The notes below the pieces were generated by a model. The model was not told where the DNA came from, ran no database searches, and was given only the letters and a program-made list of their open reading frames with translations. Source: Streptomyces solicavernae (GTDB taxonomy: Bacteria; Actinomycetota; Actinomycetes; Streptomycetales; Streptomycetaceae). From it: DNA of 64,000 nucleotides. The DNA lies in NCBI RefSeq assembly GCF_029968095.1, contig NZ_JASCIR010000005.1:237685-301684 (forward strand). The letters run 5' to 3'. A program made the translations under genes and the position numbers. Below, in pieces: positions 8,201-18,075 of the stretch (positions are counted from its first letter, which is position 1; each line of letters begins with the position of its first letter).

Positions 8201-9454
8201 ATGTCGTACGTGACCTCCCCCCGCTTCGGCGCCAACTACACGCCCACACGCGGCTGGTTCCACCACTGGCTCGACTTCGATCTGGACGCCGTACGGGCCG
8301 ACCTCGACTCGATCGCGCAGCTCGGGCTCGACCACATCCGCGTCTTCCCGCTCTGGCCGCTGTTCCAGCCGAACCGCGCCCTGATCCGCCCCCGCGCCGT
8401 CGAGCAGCTGGTCGCGCTGGCCGACGCGGCCGCCGAGCGCGGGCTCGACGTGAACGTCGACGGGCTCCAGGGCCACCTGTCCAGCTTCGACTTCCTGCCC
8501 GCCTGGACCCGGACCTGGCACCGGCGGAACCTGTTCACGGACGAGGAGGTCGTCGCCGGGCAGGAGGAGTACCTGCGGACCCTCGCCGCCGCGCTCGCCG
8601 ACCGGCCGAACTTCCTCGGCATGACCGTCGGCAACGAGATCAACCAGTTCTCGTACGACCCGCACCCCGACCCGGACCGCATCACGCACGAGCAGGCAGC
8701 GGCGTGGCTGGAGCGGATGCTGGCCGCGTGCGAGGCGGGGGCGCCCGGCGGGTTCCATCTGCACGCCGAGTACGACGCCGCCTGGTACCAGGACGGCCAC
8801 CCCTTCACGCCCGCCCAGGCCGCCCGGCTCGGCGCCGCGACGGCCGTGCACTCCTGGGTGTTCAACGGCACCGCGCAGCGCCACGGCCGCACCGGCACCG
8901 CCACCGAGCACCACGCCGCGTACCTGATCGAGCTGGCCAGGGCCTGGCACACCGACCCGCGGCGGCCGGTGTGGCTGCAGGAGGTCGGGGCGCCCGCGCC
9001 GCACATCCCGGCCGGGCACGCCGCGCGCTTCACCGAGGCGACGGTCGCGAACGCCCTGGACTGCGCGCACGTGTGGGGCGTCACCTGGTGGTGCTCGCAC
9101 GACGTCTCGCGCGAGCTGGCCGACTTCCCCGAACTGGAGTATTCGCTCGGCCTGTTGACGAACGACCGCGCCGTGAAACCGGCGGGCAAGGCCATCGCCG
9201 GGATCGTCGAGGAGTGGCGCGGCCGGGCGCACCGGCCCGCTCCCCGTACGACCGCACTCGTCCTGGACACCGGCCCGGTGACCGCGCCCGACCGTTCGGT
9301 GTGCGCGCCCGGCGGTGCGTTCTTCGAGGCCTGGGCCGCGCTGACCGCGCAGGGCGTACGGCCCGCCGTGGTCCTCGCCGAGTCCGCGTACGACAAGGAC
9401 CATCTGGCCGCGCGCGGCATCACCGCGACGGTCACCCCCGAAGAGGTCGACTGA
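8201..9454 (+). CDS. GH5-family glycosidase, probable N-glycan core beta-mannosidase
   Basis: A 417-residue (beta/alpha)8 glycoside hydrolase of clan A. The acid/base Glu is in TVGNEINQF (Glu146) and the nucleophile Glu in WLQEVGAP (Glu261), the normal GH5 spacing. The N-terminus (FGANYTPTRGWFHHWLDFD) and the company of GH85 and GH38 resemble the GH5_18 subgroup of actinobacterial N-glycan loci, whose studied members cleave Man-beta-1,4-GlcNAc. No signal peptide is present, so it should act on imported sugar in the cytoplasm. Start is the ATG at 8201. The subfamily is an inference from sequence character and context. Confidence 0.82.
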   Translation: MSYVTSPRFGANYTPTRGWFHHWLDFDLDAVRADLDSIAQLGLDHIRVFPLWPLFQPNRALIRPRAVEQLVALADAAAERGLDVNVDGLQGHLSSFDFLPAWTRTWHRRNLFTDEEVVAGQEEYLRTLAAALADRPNFLGMTVGNEINQFSYDPHPDPDRITHEQAAAWLERMLAACEAGAPGGFHLHAEYDAAWYQDGHPFTPAQAARLGAATAVHSWVFNGTAQRHGRTGTATEHHAAYLIELARAWHTDPRRPVWLQEVGAPAPHIPAGHAARFTEATVANALDCAHVWGVTWWCSHDVSRELADFPELEYSLGLLTNDRAVKPAGKAIAGIVEEWRGRAHRPAPRTTALVLDTGPVTAPDRSVCAPGGAFFEAWAALTAQGVRPAVVLAESAYDKDHLAARGITATVTPEEVD

Positions 9455-9481
9455 CCCTCCCCACCGAGGAGCCCGACAGCC

Positions 9482-11503
9482 GTGACCCATCACCCCACGC
9501 GCCGCACCGTCGTCCTGACCCCGGCCGCCGCTGCCGCGGCCCTGCTCACCCCCGCGACCCGGGCGACGGCCGCCCCGGCGCAGGACGACGACCTGCAGCC
9601 GTACGCGTCCTACTGGTTCCCCGACTCGCTCCCGTCCGGCACCCCGGGCGAGGGTGTCGTCTGGCGCTCCCTGCTCGGCTGGACGCCGGAGGGCGACCCG
9701 GACCTGGCGTTCAACCGCTCCACCACGCCGCTCGCGGAACGTTTCACCCCGGTCCCGGTGAACGCCTCGGCGCGCGCCGACCGGGCCCGGATCGCCTCCC
9801 TGGTGTCGTTCCACCCGACCGCGGGCAACCCGTCGCAGGGCGCCGCCACCGCCGACCACTACGCCCTGACCCACTGGGCGTACCTCGACGAGCTGGTGTT
9901 CTGGGGCGGCTCCTCCGGCGAGGGCATCGTGCTCGCCCCGAACGCCCCGGTCGTGGACGCCGCCCACCGCAACGGCGTCCCGGTCCTCGGCAACGTCTTC
10001 CTGCCGCCGGCCGCGTACGGCGGTCAGCTGCGGTGGACCCGCGACCTGGTGCAGCGGGACGCGCGGGGCGGCTTCCCGGTCGCCGAGAAGCTGGTGCAGG
10101 TCGCGACCGCGTACGGCTTCGACGGCTGGTTCGTGAACGCGGAGACCGACGGCGGGGATCCGGAACTCGGCGCTCATATGCTCGCCTTCGTAGAGGAGTT
10201 GAAGCGGCTCGGCGCACCGCACGGGCTGCGTGTCACCTGGTACGACGCGATGACGGCGAACGGCTCCGTCGACTGGCAGAACGAGCTGAACGCCGCCAAC
10301 CAGGACTTCTTCCTCGCCTCGGACACGATGTTCGTCAACTTCGACTGGAACACCGCGAAGCTCGCCGCCTCCGCGCGGCTCGCCCAGGACCTGGACCGCG
10401 GCCGGTACGAGCTGTGGGCGGGCGTCGACGTCGAGTCCGAGGGCCTGCACACCCCCGTGGACTGGGACGCTGTCCTGCCCGCCGGCGCCGACCCGGTCGT
10501 GTCGTACGGCTTCTACCGGCCCGAGTGGACCCTGGGCCATCTGCCCGAGGGCCGCACGCCCGGGCAGTTCCACGCCGCCGACGACCGCTTCTGGACCGGC
10601 GAGTCCCTCGACCCGGCCCGCCCGGGCGGCAGTTGGCGCGCCCCCGCGTCCGCCGTCGCCGACCGCTCGACCGTGACGGATCTGCCGTTCGCCTGCGCGT
10701 TCAACACCGGCCACGGCCTCAAGTGGTACGAGGACGGCCGGGTCCGTTCGGACGCCGCCTGGAACCAGCTCGGCCTGCAGGACCGGCTCCCCGGACGCCG
10801 CTGGGTGGTCCGCACCGAGGGCGCCCGCCCGCAGGTCGCCCTGGACTTCGCGGATGCCTGGCGCGGCGGCTCCAGCCTGCTCGTCGACGGCGCCCCGGAC
10901 GCGCCCGTCACCGTGGAACTGCACGCCGTCCGGCTGCCGTTGAGCACCGCCACGGTCGTCCGGCTCGCGCAGCGCGTGGTCTCCGGCGGGCCGGTGCGCG
11001 TCGAGCTCGGCGTGGCCCTGCGGGAGCCGGACCAGGCCGGGGATCCGCAGGCGTACGCGTTCCTGCCCGTGGGGAAGGCAGGCGCCGGGGGCTGGTCCGA
11101 GGCGGAGGTGCGGCTCGCCTCGCTCGGCGGCAGCGGCACGGTTCACGGCCTGGCGGTACGGCTCACCGCCTCCGGGCCCGTGCGGTGGCGGCTCGGCGCG
11201 CTGGCGGTGCGGGACGCGGAGGAGCAGATCGCGGCGCCCTCGGGTCTACGGGTCGACAAGTCGTCCGGCGATGGACAGTTCCGCCTGTCCTGGCGGCCGT
11301 CGCCCACCGCCCCGCGCCACTACGAGCTGCACCGCGTCCTGCCCGACGGCACGCGCCGCTTCCTCACGGGCACCTGCGCGCGGGCCGCGTATGTGAAGGG
11401 CCTCGCGGCCGAGCCGGGCGAGAAGGCCGTGACCTTTGAACTGCGTGCGGTGGGCGAGCTCTTCACACCCTCGGAGCCGATTGCCGTCACCCACCCCTGG
11501 TAA
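9482..11503 (+). CDS. GH85 endo-beta-N-acetylglucosaminidase, secreted
   Basis: ENGase that cuts the GlcNAc-beta-1,4-GlcNAc core of N-glycans. The N-terminal part (YASYWFPDSLPSG, LLGWTPEGDPDLAFNRS) is typical of GH85. The catalytic pair is in WFVNAETDG: Asn219, which orients the substrate acetamido group, and Glu221, the acid/base. Tyr254 in TWYDAM matches the conserved active-site Tyr. Residues 1-33 form a signal sequence with a twin-arginine-like TRRTVVL and a long Ala-rich core, so Tat export is likely. The C-terminal third looks like a sugar-binding or Fn3-type beta domain. The GTG start at 9482 follows gaggag. At 673 residues it is of normal size. Confidence 0.93.
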   Translation: MTHHPTRRTVVLTPAAAAAALLTPATRATAAPAQDDDLQPYASYWFPDSLPSGTPGEGVVWRSLLGWTPEGDPDLAFNRSTTPLAERFTPVPVNASARADRARIASLVSFHPTAGNPSQGAATADHYALTHWAYLDELVFWGGSSGEGIVLAPNAPVVDAAHRNGVPVLGNVFLPPAAYGGQLRWTRDLVQRDARGGFPVAEKLVQVATAYGFDGWFVNAETDGGDPELGAHMLAFVEELKRLGAPHGLRVTWYDAMTANGSVDWQNELNAANQDFFLASDTMFVNFDWNTAKLAASARLAQDLDRGRYELWAGVDVESEGLHTPVDWDAVLPAGADPVVSYGFYRPEWTLGHLPEGRTPGQFHAADDRFWTGESLDPARPGGSWRAPASAVADRSTVTDLPFACAFNTGHGLKWYEDGRVRSDAAWNQLGLQDRLPGRRWVVRTEGARPQVALDFADAWRGGSSLLVDGAPDAPVTVELHAVRLPLSTATVVRLAQRVVSGGPVRVELGVALREPDQAGDPQAYAFLPVGKAGAGGWSEAEVRLASLGGSGTVHGLAVRLTASGPVRWRLGALAVRDAEEQIAAPSGLRVDKSSGDGQFRLSWRPSPTAPRHYELHRVLPDGTRRFLTGTCARAAYVKGLAAEPGEKAVTFELRAVGELFTPSEPIAVTHPW

Positions 11504-11520
11504 CGCCTACCTGTACGTCC

Positions 11521-11575
11521 GAAGAGCAGCCGAAAAGCAGCCGAAAAGCAGCCGAAGAGCAGCCGAAGCTCAGCT
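11521..11575. repeat. 11-bp tandem repeat between GH85 and GH38 genes
   Basis: Five consecutive 11-bp units of the form gaaaagcagcc (variants gaagagcagcc and gaagctcagct) fill most of the 95-bp gap between the two glycosidase genes. The period is about one helical turn. There is no obvious hairpin, and the array stops shortly before the GH38 start. Confidence 0.85.
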
Positions 11576-11598
11576 GAAGCACAGATACGGAGCCCCTC

Positions 11599-14500
11599 AT
11601 GCATGACGACCGCGCCCTCGTGGAGGCCCGCCTCAAGCGTGTGCTCGACGAGCGCATCCGTCCCGCCGTGTACCCCGAGTCGGTGCCGCTCACGGTCGAG
11701 GCCTGGGTCGCACCCGGTGAGCCGGTGCCGGTGGCCGAGGGCCTGGCGGCCCCGCACACGCCGGTGGAGGTCGGCACGCGGTGGGGGGCTCCGTGGGCGA
11801 CGACCTGGTTCCGGGTGATGGGCGAAGTCCCCGCCGAGTGGGCCGGGAGGACCGTGGAGGCGGTGCTCGACCTGGGCTTCGACGAGCGGATGCCCGGCTT
11901 CCAGTGCGAGGCGCTGGTCTACACGCCGGACGGCGAGCCGGTGAAGGCGGTCAACCCGCGCAACCAGTGGGTGCGCGTCGGCGCCCCGGTGGCGGGCGGC
12001 GAGAGCGTCGAGTGGCGGCTTGAGGCGGCGTCCAACCCGGTGCTGCTTGGCGACGACCCGTTCCGTCCCACCGACCTCGGCGACCGGGAGACGGCGGGGG
12101 ACGAGCCGCAGTACGTCCTGACGCGGATGGACCTCGCGGTCTTCGACGCGGAGGTGTGGGAGCTGGTCCAGGACCTGGAGGTCGTCGGCGAGCTGATGCA
12201 GGAGCTGCCGGTCGAGAACGCGCGGCGCTGGGAACTCCTGCGCGCGGTCGGCCGTTGTCTGGATGCGATCGACCTCCAGGATGTGAACGGCACCGCGGCC
12301 GCCGCCCGTTCGCACCTCCTGGACGTCCTGGCGTCGCCCGCTGACGCCTCAGCCCACCGCATCAGCGCGGTCGGCCACGCCCACATCGACTCGGCGTGGC
12401 TGTGGCCGCTGCGCGAGACGGTCCGCAAGGTCGCGCGTACGACGTCGAATATGACGAATCTCCTGGAGACCGAGGAGGAGTTCGTCTTCGCCATGTCCCA
12501 GGCCCAGCAGTTCGCCTGGATCAAGGAACACCGGCCGGAGGTCTATGCGAAAGTCAAGAAGGCCGTCGCCGAGGGCCGCTTCGTACCGGCCGGCGGCATG
12601 TGGGTGGAGTCGGACACGAACATGCCGGGTTCGGAGGCGATGGCCCGGCAGTTCGTGCACGGCAAGCGGTTCTTCATCGAGGAGTTCGGCGTCGAGAACG
12701 ACGAGGCGTGGCTCCCCGACACCTTCGGCTTCGCCGCCGGGCTGCCGCAGATCATCAAGGCGGCCGGTGCCAAGTGGCTGCTCACCCAGAAGATCTCCTG
12801 GTCGCAGATCAACAAGTTCCCGCACCACACGTTCCACTGGGAGGGCATCGACGGCACCCGGATCTTCACGCACTTCCCGCCCGTCGACACGTACAACTGC
12901 TCCATGCTGGGCCGCGAGATCGCCCACGCGGCACGGAACTTCAGGGACAAGGGCGTCGCGAAGCACTCGCTCGCGCCGACCGGCTGGGGGGACGGCGGGG
13001 GCGGCACGACCCGCGAGATGATCGCCAAGTCCCGCCGTCTGAGGTCGCTCGAAGGCTCGGCAACCGTCGAGTGGGAGAAGCCGGCCGAGTTCTTCGCCAA
13101 AGCGGAGGCGGAGTACCCGGATCCGCCGGTCTGGGTCGGCGAGCTGTACCTGGAGCTGCACCGCGCCACGCTCACCAGCCAGGCCAGGACCAAGCAGGGC
13201 AACCGCCGCAGCGAGCACCTGCTGCGCGAGGCGGAGCTGTGGGCGGCGACGGCGTCCGTCCGCACCACATTCGTTTACCCCTACGAGCAGTTGGACCGCA
13301 TCTGGAAGACAGTCCTCCTCCACCAGTTCCACGACATCCTGCCCGGCTCATCCATCGCCTGGGTGCACCGCGAGGCGGAGCAGACGTACGCGGCGGTCGC
13401 CGACGAGCTGACCGGGATCGTCGAGGCGGCCCAGCGCGCGCTGGCCGGGGACGGCGACACCGAGCTGGTCTTCAACGCGGCGGCGCACGCGCGCGGCGGG
13501 GTGGCCTCCGGCGCGGCGGGCCCTCGCGAGCAGACCGGCCAGGTCACCGTGAGCGCCCGCCCGGACGGCGGGCACGTCCTGGACAACGGTCTGCTGCGGG
13601 TCGAGATCGACGGGCGCGGACTGGTCGTGTCGGCGTACGACATCGCGGCCGACCGCGAGACGGTCGCGCCGGGCGGGGCGGCCAACCTGCTGCAGCTCCA
13701 CCCGGACTTCCCGAACATGTGGGACGCCTGGGACGTCGACGCGTTCTACCGGAACGTGGTCACGGACCTGACGCAGGTCGACTCCCTCACAGTGGACGGC
13801 GGCGGCGGTTCGGTCACGGTGACGCGCGGCTTCGGCGCGAGCCGGGTCACGCAGACCCTGACGCTGCCGCCCGGCGCGAAGCGCCTGGACATCGACACCG
13901 AGGTCGACTGGCGCGAGACGGAGAAGTTCCTCAAGGCGGCCTTTCCGCTGGATGTGCACGCGGAGCGGTACGCGGCGGAGACGCAGTTCGGGCACCTCTA
14001 CCGCCCCACGCACACCAACACCAGCTGGGACGCGGCCAAGTTCGAGGCGTGCAACCACCGCTTCGTGCACGTGGCGGAGCCCGACTGGGGCGTGGCCCTG
14101 GTCAACGACTCGACGTACGGCCACGACGTGACGCGGACGGTCCGCCCGGCGGCTTCCGGGGCGGGCACGACCACCACGGTCCGGCTCTCCCTCCTGCGCG
14201 CCCCGCGCTTCCCCGACCCGCACACCGACCAGGGCGTCCACCGCTTCCGCTACGCGCTCGCCCCGGGCGCGACGGTCACGGACGCGGTCCGCGAGGGGTA
14301 CGCGATCAATCTCCCGGAACGCCGGGTGCCCGGCTCGGCGCCGGTCGAGCCGCTGGTGTCGGTGGACCTCGACTCGGTGGTGGTCAGCGCGGTCAAGCTG
14401 GCGGATGACGGGTCGGGGGATGTGGTGGTGCGGCTGTACGAGGCGGGCGGTGGGCGCGCCCGGGCCCGCTTGCGGCTCGGGTTCCCTTCGACTTCGGTCG

Positions 14501-14619
14501 CAGCGACGGACTTGTTGGAACGCCCCCTCGCGGAGGCACCGGCGTACGAGGTCGACGGCGGTCAAGTGGCCTTGTCCTTGCGGCCGTTCGAGCTGGTGAC
14601 ACTCAGGTTCGTTTGCTGA
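11599..14619 (+). CDS. GH38 alpha-mannosidase, cytoplasmic
   Basis: A 1006-residue class II-type alpha-mannosidase. The zinc-binding His-x-Asp is in GHAHIDSAWLWPLRET (His262, Asp264). WLPDTFGFAAGLPQI contains the nucleophile and zinc ligand Asp374. These are followed by the helical middle domain and the C-terminal beta domains of the family. No signal peptide is seen, so it should trim alpha-linked mannose from imported glycans. It is the last gene of the island operon and a hairpin follows its stop. The ATG at 11599 was chosen because the conserved N-terminal sequence starts immediately. Confidence 0.95.
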   Translation: MHDDRALVEARLKRVLDERIRPAVYPESVPLTVEAWVAPGEPVPVAEGLAAPHTPVEVGTRWGAPWATTWFRVMGEVPAEWAGRTVEAVLDLGFDERMPGFQCEALVYTPDGEPVKAVNPRNQWVRVGAPVAGGESVEWRLEAASNPVLLGDDPFRPTDLGDRETAGDEPQYVLTRMDLAVFDAEVWELVQDLEVVGELMQELPVENARRWELLRAVGRCLDAIDLQDVNGTAAAARSHLLDVLASPADASAHRISAVGHAHIDSAWLWPLRETVRKVARTTSNMTNLLETEEEFVFAMSQAQQFAWIKEHRPEVYAKVKKAVAEGRFVPAGGMWVESDTNMPGSEAMARQFVHGKRFFIEEFGVENDEAWLPDTFGFAAGLPQIIKAAGAKWLLTQKISWSQINKFPHHTFHWEGIDGTRIFTHFPPVDTYNCSMLGREIAHAARNFRDKGVAKHSLAPTGWGDGGGGTTREMIAKSRRLRSLEGSATVEWEKPAEFFAKAEAEYPDPPVWVGELYLELHRATLTSQARTKQGNRRSEHLLREAELWAATASVRTTFVYPYEQLDRIWKTVLLHQFHDILPGSSIAWVHREAEQTYAAVADELTGIVEAAQRALAGDGDTELVFNAAAHARGGVASGAAGPREQTGQVTVSARPDGGHVLDNGLLRVEIDGRGLVVSAYDIAADRETVAPGGAANLLQLHPDFPNMWDAWDVDAFYRNVVTDLTQVDSLTVDGGGGSVTVTRGFGASRVTQTLTLPPGAKRLDIDTEVDWRETEKFLKAAFPLDVHAERYAAETQFGHLYRPTHTNTSWDAAKFEACNHRFVHVAEPDWGVALVNDSTYGHDVTRTVRPAASGAGTTTTVRLSLLRAPRFPDPHTDQGVHRFRYALAPGATVTDAVREGYAINLPERRVPGSAPVEPLVSVDLDSVVVSAVKLADDGSGDVVVRLYEAGGGRARARLRLGFPSTSVAATDLLERPLAEAPAYEVDGGQVALSLRPFELVTLRFVC

Positions 14620-14627
14620 GTTTCCCT

Positions 14628-14660
14628 CGCCGGAGGGGCTGAATCTCAGCCTCTCCGGCG
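14628..14660 (+). terminator. Hairpin terminator after the glycan operon
   Basis: A 15-bp stem (14628-14642 with 14646-14660, one G-T wobble) and a 3-nt loop, starting 8 bp after the GH38 stop and followed by ttt. It also separates the operon from the convergent gluK gene. Confidence 0.8.
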
Positions 14661-14694
14661 TTTGCGGAGCGGGGGTCCGGGGGCGGAGCCCCAG

Positions 14695-16095
14695 TTACCC
14701 ACCGGTGCGCGGCACCGTCACCGTCACCCGCAGCCCGCGCGGCTCATTCGGTGCGTACGCGATGGACCCCCCGCCCGCCGCCAGCAACGCCCGCGTGATG
14801 GACAGCCCAAGGCCCGACCCCTGCACATTCTGATGCCGCCCGCTGCGCCAGAACCGGTCCCCGATCCGCTCCAGCTCGTCCTCCGTCAGCCCGGGCCCCG
14901 CGTCGGCCACGACCACCGTCGCGGACTCGCCGTTCGACGCCACGGTGACCGTGACCGCCTCGCCCGCCGGCGTGAACTTCAGGGCGTTGTCGACCACCGC
15001 GTCAAGGGCGCTGGAGAGCGCCACCGGGTCGGCCCACGCGGTCGCCGCCGACAGGCCCTCGCAGCGCAGCTCCACCCCGCGACCCGCCGCCAACGGCCGC
15101 CATGCGTCGACCCGTTCGGCCGCCAGCTCCCCGATGTCGGTGAGCCTCAGATCCGCGGGCGCGTGCTCGGCGAGCGCCAGGCCGAGGAGGTCGTCCAGGA
15201 CCTGCGCCAGCCGCTTGCCCTCGGTGCGTACGGACGCGATCTCCTCGTTGCCGTCCGGGAGTTCGAGCGCGAGCAGTTCGATGCGCAGGAGCAGCGCGGC
15301 GAGCGGGTTGCGCAGCTGGTGCGAGGCGTCCGCGACGAACGCCCGCTGCTGTTCGAGGACGTCCTCCACGTGGTCGGCCATCTCGTTGAACGACCGGGCG
15401 AGGCGCCGCAGTTCGGGCGGTCCGCCGGCCTCCGCGACCCGGGACTTCAGGCGTCCGGTGGCGATGTCGTGCGTCGTCGCGTCGAGGACCCGTACCGGCT
15501 TCAGGACCCAGCCGGTGAGCCGCAGCGCCGCGCCGATCGCGAGCAGCATCGCCGCGGCCTCGCCCGCGATGATGACCCACCAGCCGCGCAGCGTCTCCGA
15601 GCGCATCGTGCCGGTGGGCGAGTCGGTGACGACGACCGCGACGACGTCCCCGTCCCGGATCACCGAGGACGCCACGTACAGGCGACGGTCCTGCCAGGGC
15701 CAGACCTGCTTCGGGTCGTGGCTGCCGCGCCCGGTGAGCGCCTCCCGGAACGCCTCGTCGCCCTCGCCGCCCTCCGGCACCTGGAAGTTGTCGGCGGTGG
15801 CCATGACGTCGCCGTCGCGGTAGAAGACGCCGGCCCTGATGCCGTACACGTCGTGGTACCGGGTCAACTGCTGCTCCAGCGTGACCAGCCGCTCGTCCTT
15901 GTGCACCCGCCGCGATCCGGACGGGCGCTCGGTGACGTACTGCGCGAGTCCGGCGAAGCGGGCGGTGTCGTCGATACGGTCGATGACGACCTTCTGCTGC
16001 TGGGCCGCGGCGATGCTGACCGCCAGCGGGAAGCCGAGCGCGAGCAGCACACCCGCCATGAGGACGATGAGCAGCGGGAGAAGACGGGTCCGCAC
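14695..16095 (-). CDS. gluK: Sensor histidine kinase GluK
   Basis: A 466-residue membrane sensor. A first transmembrane helix at about residues 5-25 (LLPLLIVLMAGVLLALG) is followed by an extracellular domain of about 125 residues, a second helix, HAMP, a HisKA domain with the phospho-His in DASHQLRNPLAALL, and a HATPase domain (GSGLGLSITRALL). The GTG at 16095 was chosen because it lies 8 bp after the gluR stop and leads directly into the first helix. The arrangement beside gluABCD matches the S. coelicolor GluR-GluK system, which senses glutamate and controls its uptake genes. Confidence 0.88.
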   Translation of the reverse strand: MRTRLLPLLIVLMAGVLLALGFPLAVSIAAAQQQKVVIDRIDDTARFAGLAQYVTERPSGSRRVHKDERLVTLEQQLTRYHDVYGIRAGVFYRDGDVMATADNFQVPEGGEGDEAFREALTGRGSHDPKQVWPWQDRRLYVASSVIRDGDVVAVVVTDSPTGTMRSETLRGWWVIIAGEAAAMLLAIGAALRLTGWVLKPVRVLDATTHDIATGRLKSRVAEAGGPPELRRLARSFNEMADHVEDVLEQQRAFVADASHQLRNPLAALLLRIELLALELPDGNEEIASVRTEGKRLAQVLDDLLGLALAEHAPADLRLTDIGELAAERVDAWRPLAAGRGVELRCEGLSAATAWADPVALSSALDAVVDNALKFTPAGEAVTVTVASNGESATVVVADAGPGLTEDELERIGDRFWRSGRHQNVQGSGLGLSITRALLAAGGGSIAYAPNEPRGLRVTVTVPRTGG

Positions 16096-16103
16096 GGGGC
16101 GGC

Positions 16104-16829
16104 CTAGCCCTGGGTCGGGGCGACGAGGCGGTAGCCGACTCCGCGCACCGTCTCGATCAGCGCGGGGCTGCGCAGCTTGGAGCGGAGCGAGGCCACATGG
16201 ACCTCCAGGGTCCGGCCGGTGCCCTCCCAACTCGTGCGCCACACCTCGCTGATGATCTGCTCCCGGCGGAACACCACGCCGGGCCGCTGCGCGAGCAGCG
16301 CGAGCAGGTCGAACTCCTTGCGGGTCAGCTGGACGCTCCGCCCGGCCACGCTCACCTGCCGGGTGGGCAGTTCGATGCGTACGGGGCCGAGGTGCAGCGA
16401 GTCCTCGCCGGTCCCGGTGGCCTCCTCGGGCACGGTGCGCCGGCTGACGGCGTGGATCCTGGCGAGCAGCTCGCCGGTGTCGTACGGCTTGACCACGTAG
16501 TCGTCGGCGCCGAGGTTCAGGCCGTGTATGCGGGAGCGGACGTCGGAGCGGGCGGTGACCATGATGACGGGGGTCGCGGTGCGCTTGCGGATCTTGCCGC
16601 AGACCTCGTAGCCGTCCTGGTCGGGCAGGCCGAGGTCCAGCAATACCACCCCGAAGCCGGACTTGGCTGACCTTCCGGGCTTATCGGGATCGTTCCCCTC
16701 CGGCGGGAGCAGCGCCCGCAGCGCCTCCTCGCCGTTCCGTGCGTGCACGACCTCGAATCCGTGCCGGGCGAGCACCGCGGAGAGCGCGGCGGCGACATGA
16801 TCGTCGTCCTCGACGAGCAACAGCCGCAT
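16104..16829 (-). CDS. gluR: OmpR-family response regulator GluR
   Basis: A 241-residue response regulator with a receiver domain ([16 protein letters not shown], phospho-acceptor Asp in [13 protein letters not shown], Lys in VVKPYD) and a C-terminal winged helix ([14 protein letters not shown] to [10 protein letters not shown]). It is upstream of and co-transcribed with gluK, and divergent from gluA, so its likely target is the 340-bp region between them. The receiver has a short Pro/Gly/Lys-rich insertion ([17 protein letters not shown]) before the phosphorylation site. Confidence 0.9.
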   Translation of the reverse strand: MRLLLVEDDDHVAAALSAVLARHGFEVVHARNGEEALRALLPPEGNDPDKPGRSAKSGFGVVLLDLGLPDQDGYEVCGKIRKRTATPVIMVTARSDVRSRIHGLNLGADDYVVKPYDTGELLARIHAVSRRTVPEEATGTGEDSLHLGPVRIELPTRQVSVAGRSVQLTRKEFDLLALLAQRPGVVFRREQIISEVWRTSWEGTGRTLEVHVASLRSKLRSPALIETVRGVGYRLVAPTQG

Positions 16830-17103
16830 TCCGGCTCCCTTCGGTTCACTCTTCGTTCGGCGGGTTCAGGGACTCTGCGTGCGTGGTCCGCGCGCGCCCC
16901 GCAGGAGGCAGGCGCGCTGCATGCGCGCGCCCGCGCGACGCACCAAGGCAGTCACGCCGATGAACGCGCGCCCCGTCAAGGCTGTTCGGGTCACGGCCGG
17001 GTTCCGTTATGCAGCCGGTACGGAGCGGGGCGAAGCCGTGGCGTCCCGTTCACGCGGAGTGTCCGGTTGCGGCCGGATCGTTATGCTCAATTTCCCCTCA
17101 GAT

Positions 17104-17130
17104 GTAATGACGCTGGTCGTACGGCATTAC
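17104..17130. promoter_or_regulatory. Inverted repeat upstream of gluA, candidate control site
   Basis: gtaatg (17104-17109) and cattac (17125-17130) form a 6-bp inverted repeat, 41 bp before gluA, in the gluR-gluA intergenic region (16830-17171). This stretch is AT-richer than its surroundings. A strong ribosome site gaggagg lies at 17149-17154. Assigning the repeat to GluR or the promoter is speculative; nothing else clear was seen in this 340-bp gap. Confidence 0.35.
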
Positions 17131-17171
17131 TACTGTCCTCCTCAACCGAGGAGGATGGAGCCAGAACCCCC

Positions 17172-17948
17172 ATGGCCGAAGTATCAGTGACCAAGGACGC
17201 CGCGCCCGCGGCGGACGAGCTGGTCGCGCTGAAGAATGTCAACAAGCACTTCGGCGCGCTGCACGTGCTCCAGGACATCGACCTGACCATCGCCGCGGGC
17301 GAGGTCGTCGTCGTCATCGGGCCGTCCGGTTCCGGCAAGTCCACGCTGTGCCGCGCGATCAACCGCCTGGAGACCGTCGAGTCCGGAACCATCACCATCG
17401 ACGGCAAGCCGCTGCCCCAGGAGGGCAAGGAACTGGCCAGGCTGCGCGCCGACGTCGGCATGGTCTTCCAGTCCTTCAACCTCTTCGCGCACAAGACGGT
17501 GCTAGAGAACGTGATGCTGGGCCAGGTCAAGGTCCGCAAGGTGGAGAAGGCGGCGGCCGCGCAGAAGGCGCGCGCCCTGCTCGACCGCGTCGGCGTCGGC
17601 ACCCAGGCCGACAAGTACCCGGCGCAGCTCTCCGGCGGCCAGCAGCAGCGCGTCGCCATCGCGCGTGCCCTGGCGATGGACCCGAAGGTCATGCTCTTCG
17701 ACGAGCCGACCTCGGCGCTCGACCCGGAAATGATCAACGAGGTGCTTGAGGTGATGCAGCAGCTCGCCCGGGACGGCATGACGATGATCGTGGTCACCCA
17801 CGAGATGGGCTTCGCCCGCTCCGCCGCGAACCGCGTGGTCTTCATGGCCGACGGCCGCATCGTCGAACAGGCCACGCCCGACGAGTTCTTCAACAACCCG
17901 CGCAGCGACCGGGCCAAGGACTTCCTGTCGAAGATCCTGCACCACTGA
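17172..17948 (+). CDS. gluA: Glutamate ABC transporter ATP-binding protein GluA
   Basis: A 258-residue ABC ATPase of the polar amino acid class. It has Walker [11 protein letters not shown]-loop [16 protein letters not shown], signature [15 protein letters not shown], Walker [13 protein letters not shown] and the H-loop [10 protein letters not shown]. The start at 17172 gives an N-terminus like that of S. coelicolor GluA. It energises glutamate import through GluC and GluD, with GluB as receptor. Confidence 0.95.
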   Translation: MAEVSVTKDAAPAADELVALKNVNKHFGALHVLQDIDLTIAAGEVVVVIGPSGSGKSTLCRAINRLETVESGTITIDGKPLPQEGKELARLRADVGMVFQSFNLFAHKTVLENVMLGQVKVRKVEKAAAAQKARALLDRVGVGTQADKYPAQLSGGQQQRVAIARALAMDPKVMLFDEPTSALDPEMINEVLEVMQQLARDGMTMIVVTHEMGFARSAANRVVFMADGRIVEQATPDEFFNNPRSDRAKDFLSKILHH

Positions 17949-18075
17949 CGGCCCCGCGGGCGCCCGGGTTCCAGGCCCGCCGCACCCGCAGACGTCCCTG
18001 CGCCGGGCCCTCCGCCTGGACGGCCCCCGTCCGCACACGTCTTCTCAGCACCTGACGACACGAAGGATGTGCACC

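Noticed and set aside
7001..11146. A 1381-codon open frame on the minus strand across the glycosidase genes
   Set aside because: It is antisense to two well-supported glycoside hydrolase genes and has no recognisable motifs; such long shadows are expected at this GC content.
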